Part shown: piece by piece, positions 13,501 to 26,339 of the stretch
Layout: the number at the start of each line of letters is the position of its first letter
How positions within the stretch are numbered: the first letter of the stretch is position 1
Assembly (NCBI GenBank): GCA_037126765.1
Contig: JBBCBC010000022.1
Span: 62,001-126,000, forward strand
Source of the DNA: Stenogyne calaminthoides
Lineage: Eukaryota > Streptophyta > Magnoliopsida > Lamiales > Lamiaceae
Direction: 5' to 3'
Length of the DNA: 64,000 nucleotides
Notes under the pieces: generated by a model
Seen by the model: the letters and a program-made list of their open reading frames with translations, nothing else
Database searches by the model: none
What the model was told of the DNA's origin: nothing
Position numbers and translations under genes: made by a program

Positions 13501-16500
13501 CTGCAAATACTCAACACCTTCCCCGCCCAAAATAAAATCTGGAACATACTACTCCCTTCGTCCGATACTTGTTTACCCTTTGCCCAGATGGTCTGTCCCA
13601 TACTTGTTTATCCCATCCATAAATAGTCATAAAGTAACCACACCTTTTTCAACTATCCCCTCCCAACATCTCAAAATTACATCTCATGCCATTACTTTTA
13701 CCCACAAAAAACATCTACTTTAATCATAAAGTTGAAAGGACTGCAATACCCTCAACCAAAAGCCACTTTATCCTTTCAAATACTAATAAACAACTTGCAA
13801 AGGGTTAAATAAGTATGGGATGGAGGGAGTACAATTTATACCCTTAACCACTGAGGAAATCAAAAAAGAAATAAGCGACAGCCTTGTCATTTTCTAAAGC
13901 AACACTAGTGGGGCAAAATTCCATCCAATATAGCTGCATTATCTGGACTTCTGATAGACTAAGACAATCACCGAGCGATCAAACAATAAGAATGATAACA
14001 ATATCCTCGAGGTGAGGATCCTCAGAGTAAAACTCTGCCCAAGCCAATTGGCTGATAAACAAATTAATTCGATAATCCCACGTCTAGGGCAACGCCCGAA
14101 ATAAATAGTCTGAAACAAAGACAAAGGCCCATAATTGAAACAACGTAATTCAGTGCGCAAAAGAAAGAAAGTAATTATGAAAAGTAATTAATAAAAATAA
14201 CTTTAGTTGCCGGCGCCCATTCTCTTCTTCCTTCTGTGATAGACCTTGATTGGCGCCGGGGAGGCGCTATCAACTTTTTTTTTTTTTTTGCCAGATGTTT
14301 GATGGTGACTAATCTTAAAGTTTTGTGTCAGTATGGAAGAGAAACTGTCAAACGTCGAGAAAGAGAATCATGTTTTGCGCCAGAAGACATTGGATGTAAC
14401 TCCAAGGAGCAACCGAACAGGATCTGCCAAACCTTTCCTTGATGTAAGCAGGCCTCTGGCTCCTTCCATCATGTATTGAAGTCTGAAAGGACATTGTTTT
14501 AGGCTAATAGGATGAGTTACCTAATTCAACAAAAAACATTAGCATCACATTTTTGTTGATTTAGCTCCAAATATCAACTTTTTTCCTTTTGAAACAGAAG
14601 TTCTCTGGTGCACTTGTTCCTTCTTCTGATCAGAAATCTTATGTAAGTTTCTGTCTATCTAAGATGCAATGAGTAGCTGGTTTCTGGTCTGAGTTTCTTG
14701 TTATGATTTGCAGGAATCTCCTACTCCAAACAAATTCATTGCACCATTATCGGGAGGCTTTTCTGATTCTCGCAGAACAAAGTCGGGAATAGAAAAACAT
14801 CAGGTTTTTCTACTTTTCCTTTTAGTTAACATTCCATGGCTTACAAGTGAACGTATATTTATCTCATCTCAATCTCTAAAATGATTACAGGGGAACATGG
14901 ATATCCTTTCACGTTGTATTAAAGATAATTTAGGTTTCAAAGATGGCAAACCAATGGCTGCGTGTGTCATCTACAAGTGCCTCCTTCATTGGCATGCATT
15001 TGAATCTGAGAGGACTGCTATTTTTGATTTCATTATTGAGAGCATCAATGATGTATTGAAGGTTACTTTTCCATTTATATATATAAAATTTACCGCATGA
15101 GTTTTGTCTACAATATTGCCAACTGTTATAGTCTATGGTTGTTATGCTGAGGTCGTATGTTTGATAACTATTTGATCTTGTGGTTTCAGGAGGGTGATGA
15201 GAATGCTACTTTGTCTCATTGGTTGTCCAACACATCTGCACTTCTATGTCTTCTACAAAGAAACCTGCGGTCAAATGGGTTCTTGAATGCTGGTTCTCAG
15301 CGTTCTGCAGGTTCTACGGGGATGAATGGAAGACTTATGCAAGTAAGGCATCATTTGGTTTGCATAATCTCAGTTTAAAATCAGGTTGAGGTCATAGTTT
15401 GCTTTGGTTTAATCATAAACAAATTTATATTGCGAAAGGGAAAAAAAAACAAAAATACTCTGTTACTCACCTGTCAAGAAAGAGTTCAATATATATTCCT
15501 TGCTATAATTTCATAAGAGGTGTAGATATCTTGGATAATTTCCTGTCTTATGGGTTGTATTTATACTGGTCTAAGCTAAAAACAAGTAGGTGACTTCTCA
15601 ATAACTTTCCCATTTGTAGTCAGCTACTTTGGACCACCCATACATGCAAAGCTAGACCAGTTCCTACTAAATTCAGATTAGAGAATGCATGAACTTACTA
15701 GCAGTCTCTTGAGAATTATACAGTGTTGTAGTTTTATTTGGAAAGTGAAAACACAGGCTGTCCTTTCCACTTCTGAAAGTGTAAGTGTGTAACTGTCCTT
15801 TAAAGCAAAGTTGAAAACTCCTTCTGCAGACCTGTTTTCTAATCACTATAAGAGAATCTTTACCCGATTGCCTGCTTCTCTGCTATAAAATAAAAGATCT
15901 TTCTTTCCAGTGTAATGAAATTAGTTTTACTGGTAAACCTACGGGAATGTTTGTCCTAAATCCTAATATCCCATGGAAAGGGCAATTCAGAGGAAATTGT
16001 TGAGATTGCCTTGATAGAGGAGAGTAAGAGATTTAATTTACACCCTATATAAGTATGAAACTTATGTGACATCCAGCATATGCTTTGCTACATTAAAGCC
16101 TTCATTTTGCTTCACAGGGCCCAAAGTCTTCTTTCAAATATCATGGTCTGGATGACAGTTTATCCCACATGGAAGCTAAATATCCAGCTCTATTATTTAA
16201 ACAGCAATTGACTGCTTGTGTAGAGAAGATATTTGGTTTGATCCGAGATAATTTGAAAAAAGAGATATCTCCATTACTGGGACAATGCATTCAGGTACTT
16301 CCTTAATCTTTGCTCTGTAAACTTAACCCTTGTGTCTTAAATTGTTGCATTGTGCTACAATCTTTTTATCTGCTTTCTAGTTTAACTGAGAACCTAGGTT
16401 TCCTAGACCAAGTTTTCACCTATTAGAAAGTCTTTTGCAATCGCAAGTTGCCACTCTTAATTAATGTCATTGTTGCCTTGGTGCATTATTCGATGAATAC

Positions 16501-19299
16501 TGAAGATGTCTTAGCATATATCTCTCCATAAAATACACTATAATATTCGTTCTTTTAAAAGGCGCCAAAGACCCAACGAGTTCATGGTGGGAAGTCAATC
16601 AGATCACCTGGCGGTGTTCCTCAGCAGTCTCCAAGTAATGAGTGGGATAGCATCATCAAATTCTTGGATTTGCTAATGATCCGTTTACGAGGAAATCATG
16701 TAAGCTTCATTCCTCTGATCCTAGTTTCTCCCATTTTTTCTTCATTTTATTTTTATGCTCATTGTAAATGAAGTAAATGAATTCCCAGGTTCCTTCATTT
16801 TTCATCCGCAAGCTCACTACCCAGGTTTCTCTTTCATCAACATACAATTATTTAACAGGTATTTTTCTCATTTTTTATTTTTGGGGCATAGCTACTTATG
16901 ATCAGTCAGGGAATCTCTAACTAAAATTATTGGCAGCCTGCTGCTTCGACGTGAGTGCTGCACATTTACGAACGGTGAATATGTCAAATCTGGTTTGGCT
17001 GAGTTGGAAAAATGGATAATCAACACAACAGAAGAAGTATTCTTGATTATTTTCTTTAACTCGGTCATTAGAGCAATTTGACTTATATGCTTTCCTAGTC
17101 TGAGTCACTGTTGTATGCAGTTTGCAGGAACTTCCTGGCATGAGCTAAATTACATTAGACAAGCTGTTGGATTTTTGGTATCATGAGTCGTTCTGATTTA
17201 TTTTTGTGATTTTGATTTTTAAAAATGTAGTTACTGACCTATCTTTTTATCGATAGGTAATACATCAAAAGAGGAAGAAATCTTTGGAAGAGATAAGACA
17301 GGATCTCTGTCCGGTATGACTTCAGTGATTTAGTTTAAACATACTATTATACACTCTCTTAATTTTTTTTTTTTTTTAATTTTATTTTATATGCATGTCT
17401 TTTCTGATCTCTTCTCTTTCTCCATTTGACGATTTTGGCAGAAACTGACTGTGAGGCAAATCTATCGAATAAGCACAATGTACTGGGATGATAAGTATGG
17501 GACTCAGAGCGTGTCAAATGAGGCAAGTGATTTGGATATCTATGTTCTGTTTTTGTGGCAATTCGATACTGAGTTTTCCACTAATGAAGTTTTTCAAAAT
17601 ATTAAAAGCAATTGCTGCTCGTAAAAAATCTGAAATTATTTAATTGACTATTGTCAGAAACTACTTTCACATTTTTCAAAATTTACAAATAATAAATAAA
17701 TCCTCCTTTGCTTGGCTATTATTTTCTGAGACTCCAATAGATTACAAAAGAATTGGTTGATATGTGATGCCCATGTTTGAGACTTTGCAATTTTCCCAAA
17801 AAATGGCTATTAATATTCTTCTGTTATTTGTACTAAATTTGTGAATGACAATTAAATGAGCATCATAGCAGTTTGAACTTAATTTCTGTACTTTTGGGAA
17901 AATGTTTTTACCTTTAGTTATGGTGCAAAAGTTATTCAGACAAAATAGTGGATGCAGTTGGGGCTACCCATTTAATAATCCAGACTGGTGTATGTTCTTC
18001 ATATCTTGCCGTATATCCTTAAACTCATCCTCTTAAATTGCTAATGAAAAGAAACTATTAGTAAAAAAAATAACATTGGTTTATAAACAGAGCTGCATTG
18101 AGTGAATACCTGGTCGTTGAGGTTTGAACTGTGGTTAGCCTTACATTTCTGTGTCAACATTGTAATTTTTCTTTCTGGCTTTCGGCAGGTGGTGTCTCAG
18201 ATGAGGGAGATAGTAAATAAGGACTCACAGAATTTGTCCTCTTCAAATTCATTCTTACTGGATGATGACCTCAGGTAAAAATACTGTTGTCTGTATTAGT
18301 ATACTGTTATTAACATGACAAAATAGATGTGAATCTTATCACGACTTCTAGGTGTAAGAGTTTATAAGATCTATTATTATAGTCCGAATACTGATTTTAC
18401 ACATTATTTGCTTATTCAGTTGGTGTTATGTTTGACGATGTTTTCTGGTAAACTTGCAGAAGCTTTGCTCTAACATTTATTTTTTAATACCATGGTAACT
18501 ATTGACTTATATACTCCCTCCGTCCACCAAATTGTTCCCATAGGGTTGAGCACTAATTTTAAGAAAGAATTTGAAAAAGTAGATAAAATAAGGGTATTGT
18601 GGGGTATTGTGTGGTCCATTTATAAATAAAGTGAGTGATTGTGAGTAAAGTACAATGGTAATTTAAGTAATTAAGTGATGGTTGGAGGATAAAGATAAAT
18701 TTTTTGTTTTCATAAAGGGTATGACTTGTGAGAACAAATTTGGTTGATGGAGGTAGTAATATATACTGGAAGAAGGTAAATATATTTACCTAGGTTTAGA
18801 ATTAGAAAATACAGAACCAAAAGAGGAAAATATGAAGTAGGATTGGGTGCTCTGCTTAATCCCTCCTTCTATGCGATGCGATTGGGACATAAACTATTTT
18901 CCTTTTCTATTTATTGTCACTTGTGAATGTTTTCAGAAGAGTGAATTAGGTTTAGGTGAACTATTTTCTTCAAAATAATACTGTATAGCATACGAAATAT
19001 CACATTTAAAAAAATGTTTGATTCTATGTGTTATTCTTTTCAATCGCTAAACCATGATATTTCATATGCAAAACAGTGTTACTTTGTATACTAAACAGTA
19101 TTGCCAAGTCTTCCCTGAGACTTTTGCTATGTAGCTTTCTGATCAACTTTTTTCTACCTCTGATCTTTATTGCAGCATACCATTTTCCACCGAAGATGTA
19201 TATATGGCAATTCCAGCAATTGATCCCTCAGATACAGAGCTTCCAAAGTTTTTCTCTGAATACCCTTCTGCACATTTGCTTTTACAGAATGGCAAGTAA
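4597..19299 (+). CDS. Class XI myosin heavy chain (5' partial, one frameshift)
   Basis: Plant class XI myosin, an actin motor for organelle and vesicle transport and cytoplasmic streaming. Exons: 4597-4732, 4820-4976, 5099-5157, 5515-5671, 6143-6292, 6373-6509, 6828-6974, 7063-7164, 7281-7338, 7440-7541, 8284-8321, 8416-8542, 8636-8809, 9241-9372, 9791-9900, 10344-10404, 10514-10691, 10902-11107, 11989-12108, 12286-12384, 12652-12864, 13338-13477, 14332-14443, 14598-14642, 14714-14803, 14891-15061, 15190-15342, 16118-16294, 16562-16699, 16789-16858, 16937-17036, 17121-17177, 17257-17313, 17442-17522, 18189-18274, 19176-19299. About 1,421 residues are visible; the usual length is about 1,500. 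The P-loop GESGAGKTE, switch I NARTVRNDNSSRFGK and switch II DIYGFE are present. Six IQ motifs (exons at 10514-12108) are followed by a coiled coil and a dilute/cargo-binding domain (14891 to end). All exon phases agree except 16789-16858, which is one base short. Subtype (XI-I or XI-K-like) was not resolved. Confidence 0.95.
11284..11642. mobile_element. MITE with a perfect 24-bp terminal inverted repeat, in a myosin intron
   Basis: The left end (11284-11307, beginning GTGATGTTTGTTTTGGG) is the exact reverse complement of the right end (11619-11642). Second inner inverted segments contain AAAACCGGTT near 11331-11342 and ACCGGTTTTTGAAA near 11601-11614. The interior is AT-rich and non-coding. 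It lies in the intron between the fourth-to-fifth IQ exons (11107/11989). The superfamily is uncertain, hAT or PIF-like. Confidence 0.75.
13552..13829. mobile_element. Stowaway-like MITE in a myosin intron
   Basis: It starts CTCCCTTCGTCC and ends GGATGGAGGGAG, with a TA dinucleotide on both sides (13550-13551 and 13830-13831). This matches the Stowaway/mariner MITE terminus and its TA target-site duplication. It lies in the intron 13478-14331. Confidence 0.8.
18514..18756. mobile_element. Stowaway-like MITE in the last myosin intron
   Basis: It starts CTCCCTCCGTCCACC after TA (18512-18513) and ends with the degenerate inverted copy GATGGAGGTAG before TA (18757-18758). It is a second copy of the family at 13552-13829, in the intron 18275-19175. 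Confidence 0.75.
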
Positions 19300-19868
19300 A
19301 TGATCCAATCTCGATTTTGCATCGAGAACTAAAAAAAAGAGGAAGCAAATCACGATTTTCATGCATCTCCGTGGAATGTAGAGTCGACTGGATGGACTGT
19401 GGTGGAAGAACATGCCTCATGCAAATTGAGATTTGCAGAGTTCCAAATTTAGAAGCTAGTAATGGTATTTGATTCATTATCCTGTTATAAATCACACGCA
19501 GGTTAGATGCTTTGTACAAAGTATAGGTAGTGAATTCTCTCAGTAAGGCTGAAGTTTTATTTTTGTTGAATCTTTGGCCCCTTTTGAGCAATGTACATTT
19601 TTTCGTCTTATTGTTAATGTAGCATGTAACTTGCAACGTGTACTATATGAAATTGATAGATTTCAATCTAAACTCTTTTAGAAGACTGAATTATTTTCCG
19701 AACAGTTACAAGTCATTTCAATTGAACATTTGAAAGGCCAAATTTCATTCTAAAATGGTCCTTTCTTTCTCCACATATATGATTACACACAACATTACAA
19801 AAGTTAGATTAACATTAGCTTTCTACACAAATATAAGCACCATAGTTAGCCTCTATTTCCAAGATTCA
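19300..19868. other. Convergent 3' intergenic region
   Basis: 569 bp separate the stop codons of the myosin (+) and OXS3-like (-) genes. This must hold both 3' UTRs. The open frames here look like chance and resemble no family. Confidence 0.6.
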
Positions 19869-20882
19869 TCATTTATTTTCATTCGAAATAGAAACAGCAG
19901 AACAGTGTTCCAAATCAGCAAAGGAGAATGATCTCCATGTGGAGAAATCTTTCCTTCCAGCCATGGAGTTGCATTGCTCGGAATTTTTCATCGCCACGGC
20001 CAGAGCCAACGTCGTTCTGCTCGTGCTCGTTACCCATTTCGTTATGGCGCCTCCGTTGCCTCTCAACGGGGAGCTTCTTGGCTTGTCCCAGTTGAGGTTG
20101 TAAGAAAGTAGGTTTCTGCGTTTTCTCACGTATGGATTCTCCGGTTTCGCAATCTCTTTTATGGATGATGAAGATGATGCATCTGATAAACTTGCAAAGG
20201 ACTTTGATTTCCCATTGTAGAATCTTGAAATGCCCTTTCTGCATTACAGATAGAAACTCTCAGATTTTGACAAACAATTTTATCTCACAGTCGATTCACA
20301 GCTATCACTTTATAGCATAGTAACTAATACTTTTGAATGAAACAACTAATACCATGAATTACTAGACTAATACTGTTTAAAAATACAACCTAAATACACT
20401 AGTACCACCTTTTTCAGTCTTTATACAACTTTATGAAACCAAAACTACAAGATCACAAAAGTCAATACAGAGCAAGCAAGATCACAAAAGTCAAAAACAG
20501 AGCAAGCACCAAAAATTAGATTTATCATCTCTGATTGCTATAATTCCAAGTTTCCCTAAAAAAATTTAAAATAATAAAATTAAAGAACAAACCTAATTGG
20601 CAAAACTTCCTCCAAGGCTTCCATGGCATCTAAAGGCCCTTTATACAAGCTCTGTACCTCTTCATCATCTCCAGATTTCTCCAAAGAATTCTCAGAAAGA
20701 TCACTGTTTTTCCCAATTGAAGACGAATCATCCGAACAACAAACACTCTTAAAACAAGAATCCTTCACAATCACTTCTTTTTCCTCTCTAACATCCTCAA
20801 ACATAACCTTTTTCGTGCCCAAAATCCCCTGATCTCCCCTGTAAATTTCATCAACATTCTGATTCACCACTCTTGTAGGCAT
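19869..20882 (-). CDS. OXIDATIVE STRESS 3 (OXS3)-like protein
   Basis: Two coding exons on the minus strand, 20594-20882 region (exon 1, donor after base 20593 read on minus, that is 20593-20882) and 19869-20238, giving 219 codons before the stop. The plant OXS3 family core is clear. It starts at the splice with LPIRKGISRFYNGKSKSF and continues with an SDASSSSSIKE-type serine run, KPENPYVRKRRNLL, a WDKPRSSPLRGNGG block and a TLALAVAM segment. Exon 1 is acidic and serine-rich, ending in MEALEEVLPIR. Family members are small nuclear proteins linked to tolerance of oxidative and heavy-metal stress and to chromatin. I chose the Met at 20880-20882 because a good acceptor (tttttcag) lies just upstream, suggesting a 5' UTR intron; a Met at 20907-20909 is the alternative. 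The gene is convergent with the myosin. Confidence 0.88.
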
Positions 20883-21084
20883 ATTTTTCAAGAAACTGAA
20901 AAACACCAAGTATATTCAATAAAAATCCGATCTTTAACAGATCATCATGAACACAAGATCATTTAGAGAAAAGGGTTGTTGCTAAAATCGGAGCCCAGAA
21001 TCATATTTTTTCACAATCGGAGATGGGATCTAAGTAAGAACGCAAGAAGAATATACTCAAGAAAAAAGGCTTGATTCCAACTCT

Positions 21085-21105
21085 ATATTTTATATTATGC
21101 CTCTC
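21085..21105 (-). promoter_or_regulatory. Possible TATA element of the OXS3-like gene
   Basis: On the minus strand the sequence reads ATAATATAAAATATAGAG about 200 bp upstream of the chosen start codon. It is plausible as a core promoter given the likely 5' UTR intron, but the region is AT-rich and the match could be chance. Confidence 0.3.
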
Positions 21106-21169
21106 TGTGTTTTTGCTATGGATCACTACAGAGTAATATATGAGAAGAATAAAAATAATAAAAAGAAGA

Positions 21170-22850
21170 TAAAATCACAAGAAAAACATAGTATTTTTTA
21201 AGTTTATATCTTGGATCTTAACGACAAAATGAGATGGAAGTTTTAAGAGAGGGTATTGAAGATTGAATATTCCTTGTGGATGGATATATAATAAATGATG
21301 GATGAGATAAAATTGGGGGGTGGGTGGTGGATGGTTAGGTCTTATCCTCAAATCCTCGTCCACTAGTTTTTTTTTTTTTAGATGGAAAAAAGTAGTGTTA
21401 CTTAATTAGGACTAAAAATGCAAAACTACGTTATTTCGATCGATTTAAGATTAAAATTAGACATTGTCAAAATTATTGAGACTAAATCGACGATAATGGA
21501 ACTAAATCTATTTGAGGCCAAAATTATGGGACTATTTTTTACTCAAACTCCAGGTCTCAAGTATAATTTCCAATACCTAAAAAAATATACTGTTTTTTGT
21601 ACAACATCCTAGCAATCTAAAATAATTCTAAAATTAAGAAATCAATCATTCAAGAGGAAATTACAAAACAAAATGTAGAAACCTAACTCCAAAGTTTTCC
21701 TTTAATTTTTTCAATATCTTTCCCAAATTCCAATTAAGTCCATAAAAATTATCTTGTTTCTCCACTTCAAAATCACCTAAACAGTACAAATAAAAAAGAC
21801 TAATTGCAGTTTATGTACCTTTCTTTCTTAGGAGAGAAAACGAATGATGCAAGAAATGAATGTTGGCCTGATTATTGTACAATATCAATATATATCAATA
21901 CATGACCTGGTGATATAATTGAGTAAAATTGTCGTAATCATAATTAGTATAGAATTATAATCAGCTCAGTAGATATTTTAGAGGCCAGACTACATGATCT
22001 CAGTACATAAGATTTATTAGAGGTGTAAATGAATTGAGTCGGGTCGAATAGTGATAATTTCAAACTCGATTCAATTAAAAAATTTTGAAATTTCGCTCGA
22101 ATTTAATAGAGCTCGATTCTTTTTAAACTTGAACTCAGCTAACACAATTATTTTTCATTTTAATTACTAATAATAATCAACATGAATTTGTTAGCAATTG
22201 ACATATCACAGATAAAATTATAAAATTGCATAAATCGGTTAAGCTCTCTAATCAAGTCTTTTTTTTTATCAAATAAATGATAACTCAAATTCATAACCTT
22301 CCGACATAGATTGTGATGCTCTAATCACTTGGGTTGCTCCACTCGCCAACCAATCAAGTCAATTACACTACTAAATTTGAATTCGAGCTCAATAAAATTC
22401 AAATTGTTCTAAAAAATAAGGATCAAATTGAATTCCATTAGCTAGCAATCTAACTTGTCCCCCATAGAGTTATGATCAACTTTAAGAAGATGTGGATGTG
22501 TGGGTATGAATGTAATTTCACATCAATCAAAAGGGCAAATTGGGAAGTATGATTTCACTTATTTTTCATGGTAGTTGGAAAATTTGCTTCTCTTAAGTTG
22601 AAATCCCAAGGTGTTGGCCAACATAATAGCAGTTTAATGTAGGGAGACATACAGATGGACCAATGAGCATAAATGATGATAATGTTTATAAAATTGGGAC
22701 AAATAAATATCTATTGCCCACAATTATGTGATTGATTGCCTTCTCATTCCAAGTTTCCAAATTTAATGCTTATCCCAACCATCATCAAATTCAACCACAC
22801 AAATTTGACAAAGTCGCTGTATACAAGTGTACCGTGCACTCATAATATAT
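21170..22850. other. AT-rich intergenic region
   Basis: No gene seen. 22025-22440 holds scattered GAGTCG/GAGCTC-type motifs in inverted arrangement that may be a decayed repeat. The short open frames are isolated and without family resemblance. Confidence 0.5.
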
Positions 22851-22861
22851 ATTTTAAAAGG

Positions 22862-23056
22862 GTGGGTCTCATGTGTATCTGAGTGTATTGTGCATTTATA
22901 ATGCGTTTTTTAAGCACAGAACTATCAAAAATAAACGCGCAACTATTCCAAGCAAAAGACGTCAACTATGTTCTATATTAGTAGTTACACTTTTTATGTG
23001 TATATAAGTCATGACTTTTCAATTATAACAAGTTGCAAGCGATCTAAAAATCTTAT
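22862..23056. mobile_element. GGTCTCAT-end MITE, copy 1
   Basis: Begins with GGTCTCATGTGTAT and a degraded TGTGCATTTATAATGC segment. It ends with an inverted match (TTTCAATTATAACAAGTTGC, then GATCTAAAAA). It shares termini with the copies at 23099, 24560, 25405 and 39386. Non-coding and AT-rich. Confidence 0.6.
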
Positions 23057-23098
23057 TTAAAGTCTTGATCAAATCTGCTTGGGATGCATAAGACCTAA

Positions 23099-23270
23099 CC
23101 ATTTTAAAATTGTACAAGTTATTATATAGAAAGACGCAATTTATTTACATTAAATTATATAATTATTTTTTTATATTAATAATTACACAATTAAATATAA
23201 ACAAATTACATATTTTAGTATAATAAATTGTATAATTCTAAAATGCATCATAAATGCACGGGGAGCCCGA
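23099..23270. mobile_element. GGTCTCAT-end MITE, copy 2
   Basis: The left end ATTTTAAAATTGTACAAG with TTATTATATAGAAAGACGC is inverted at the right end (TTAGTATAATAAATTGTATA, then TTCTAAAATGCATCATAAATG). It lies about 40 bp from copy 1, with an A/T-rich hairpin between the arms. Confidence 0.65.
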
Positions 23271-23399
23271 ATAAAGATAAAACCCACCCCACAAATTTTA
23301 TTCATTGGTTGGAAATTAGCTATCAAACCTACCTTAAAAAGACAATTTATATCCGATGAATATTCGTAAAAGTGTGTTGTTGAAATTTTTATGAAGCTC

Positions 23400-24540
23400 A
23401 GCATAAATTATTTTTTCTTTAATTTAAATTATAAATTATTTACCTAAAATATCAACATTTTAAATTTCATATTCATATTGTAGCATTCAACCAAGACTTA
23501 CTGTCATTTGGTTGGAAAATAGTTGCTACCTTCCTAAAAATATATGTCAAACGGATACTCGCAAAGAGTAGTGATGATGCAAATCTCAATAATTTTTTAT
23601 GGAATTTGGAGTTTTCAATTCAATGTAAATTTTCATGGTACTTACAAAATTCATTTTACATTCATAAATGAACTCCACAATCCTACAATTTATGTTTTAA
23701 AAGGTGGGTTGGCGGTTCGACCGCTACTTGGTAAGCATAATAAATCGATTCAGAACGTTGGACCGCTTGACTTTCGAACCGTCCAAAAAGCATTCAAAAA
23801 CGGTAAAAGCGGCACAAAATGCTGATCGGTTGAACCGGTCAACTCGTTGCTCTGACATTATTTGAAAAATAATTAAAATTGAGGGCTATTCTGCAATATT
23901 TTAACACTTAATTTTACAGTTTTAGGGGTTATTTTATAATTTTAAAAAATAAAATTTAACGTCACATCGGCTCAACTGCTTTGAATATGATTGATTTAAG
24001 ATCAACCTTAATCAAGATAAGATATGCTTCAACTTCTCCATTTAATTATGAACTAAAATGCTATTCCACGGCTATATCATATTAGTAATTATACTCTGAA
24101 ATAATATCATAACGTTTATCATTGATATTATTATAAATTTTAACTGATATTATATCATTAAATGTATATAAATTAGTTAATTTATAAGAATAATGATATT
24201 AGTTTGTAAGTGTAAGTTTGTGTAAAATCGAAACACTAAACAGAATTAAAAAAATAATAATCTTATTTTACGTTTTAAAATAAAATATTATAAGTACTGC
24301 GAGATATTGACATTGTTTATACAAATTATGGAAGTGGTATTTAATTCTTGAGTCAGTAGTCACTAATAGGGGGTTATTGGGCCCACTCCAGAAAACGTTA
24401 ATATAGGATTGGGCCAAGATATAAATCCCAGGCCTACATATGATAATGAAGCTTCGTAAATTAATAACTGTAAAAGGATTTGATACGACCACGTTTCATT
24501 GTAACAGTTGGGAATTGTTATAGTACTACTAATTTTAAAG
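23400..24540. other. AT-rich intergenic region
   Basis: No gene seen. 23700-23850 is rich in GGTTCGACC/CCGGTT motifs resembling repeat-derived sequence. 24100-24240 resembles the palindromic element near 30085-30275. Confidence 0.45.
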
Positions 24541-24559
24541 GCATGGTGATGAGTCACAT

Positions 24560-24712
24560 CTGTACGGAATTTATTATATTGAAAGATGCGATTTATTTAC
24601 ACTTAATTATGTAATTATTGTTACGAAAAAACAATTACACAATTTAATTTAAATAAATTATATGATTTTAAAATATATTACGAGTGTACGGTGTACATGA
24701 ATGCACATGAGA
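24560..24712. mobile_element. GGTCTCAT-end MITE, copy 3
   Basis: Left arm TTATTATATTGAAAGATGCG, then TTTATTTACAC. The right arm ends AAAATATATTACGAGTG and CACATGAGACCC. The left terminus is degraded or truncated. Same family as the copies at 22862, 23099, 25405 and 39386. Confidence 0.65.
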
Positions 24713-24944
24713 CCCGATCTTTCCTCCATACCTATTTTTTTTGGATAACCATTTATTACAAATTTAGTAGACACGTATATATAAGACAGATGTCTAAAAT
24801 TGGGCAAAACTAATAGGTTTAAAGAGACTTTACACCTAGTGGGTCCAAACATGTAAAATAAATGGTTGTCAAATTTAATCTTTGACAAATTATTTTTATT
24901 ATTTGAATTATAATTAAGTATCTGGTCAAACATTTTGGTGGTAC

Positions 24945-25110
24945 GAAATTTGTATTTTTACACTTACACATTAACACAATTATACTTATCAATTAATAAC
25001 ATTATATTTTTAAATCAAAATGATAATATTAAATATTATTGGTATTAATTTATAAAAGTAATTGTATCAATTTATAAGTATAATAATATATATTTCATCC
25101 TATGAATAAG
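24945..25110. repeat. AT-rich repeat related to the element at 30085
   Basis: Carries TATAAGTATAATAATATATA and a CCTATGAATAAGTTTTTCAG end also seen at 30240-30275. Probably a decayed MITE of the same family; boundaries are uncertain. Confidence 0.4.
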
Positions 25111-25404
25111 TTTTTCAGTAGAAATTTATATTTGTATTTTAAACTTTAAAAAAAAAAAAGAAGAGAAATTCATCATTCAATTAAGTTAATTAATTAGTTT
25201 TTAAAATAAAAATAAAAGAAATTGGGCCAATTTGCCCTGCGACTCCCAGTAAAGCTTACTGGACTCTACATTACAGGCCCAATAAAGTGTTGGCTGACTT
25301 GAAGCAGCCCATTCTTGACTTGTTAGATTGGGCCTGATGCCCAAATTGCCAGTCGAAAGGCTGATCATGTATGTGTTCACTTTCTATATAACTACACAAA
25401 TCAG

Positions 25405-25600
25405 CCTTATAGTGCATTTTAGAAGCGTGCAACTTGTTATGCTGAAAAGAACGATTTATTTACACAGAAAAATGCAACTGTTAATATGGGAACATAGCTG
25501 CATGCTTCTGTTTGAAATAGTTGCACGTTTTTGTTTTATATAATTACATGCTTCTAAAATACAATATGAATACATGGTGCACTCGGGTGCACATGAGACC
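25405..25600. mobile_element. GGTCTCAT-end MITE, copy 4
   Basis: Left arm TAGTGCATTTTAGAAGCGTG, then CAACTTGTTATGCTGAAA. Right arm CATGCTTCTAAAATACAATA, then GTGCACATGAGACC. It is longer than the other copies because of an interior stretch around 25480-25540. Confidence 0.65.
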
Positions 25601-26339
25601 AATCTTGAGTAGGCTAAATTATGTGTTCACTTTCTATATATGTTAATTATAGACTTATAGTTTGTAGCATCATTTTTTATAAAGTAAGAAAGGAAAAAGA
25701 AAAAAGATAAAATATAACAAATTTAATGTATAAATAAAGTAATTTATATATATACAGCAAATAAAATTTAAATTTCAAGAAAGGCGACCGCTCACACCTA
25801 ATTAGTAAATACATCCCTGTCTACACTATACTCGTATAATAATTAATACATAAACTTGCAACTAGTTAGGGGGTTGGAGTTGCTAGTTAAAATCTAGTAT
25901 TTCTATTCTACCTTTTGAAAGTTGAGCATCTATATATACATCTATACCAAAACAAATTAATTGATCAAACAATTACTCTAAACCTTATTTTTTTTTCAAG
26001 AAAAAAAAATGTTCATACTTTTGCATGATGAGTTGCAAGTTTTGCAAGAACACCAACGGCGAGTGAATTAATGTAAGTGGTGGGTTCAGTCATGGGGGAA
26101 TTGGTCCGTTGGTCGAAGAAATTATCTTTCTTGTCGGGGCCTCCAAGAATGGCGCCCGTGAGCTCATTAGGGTTCGATGCATTGGTGTTGTACTAGTAGA
26201 CGAAGCTCATCGGACAATTCACGATTTTACTTGGCCACATTTTGGGCACGGATGCACCTCTATGATGAGCTTGTGTTGGAGGGTTCTTACCAAATCCAAC
26301 CATGTATGATCTTCCTTGCGGATTCTTACCAAGTAGATA

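Noticed and set aside
19154..19636. Minus-strand 160-codon open frame over the myosin 3' end
   Set aside because: It lies antisense to the last myosin exon and its 3' UTR and matches no family. No splice or promoter signal supports it.
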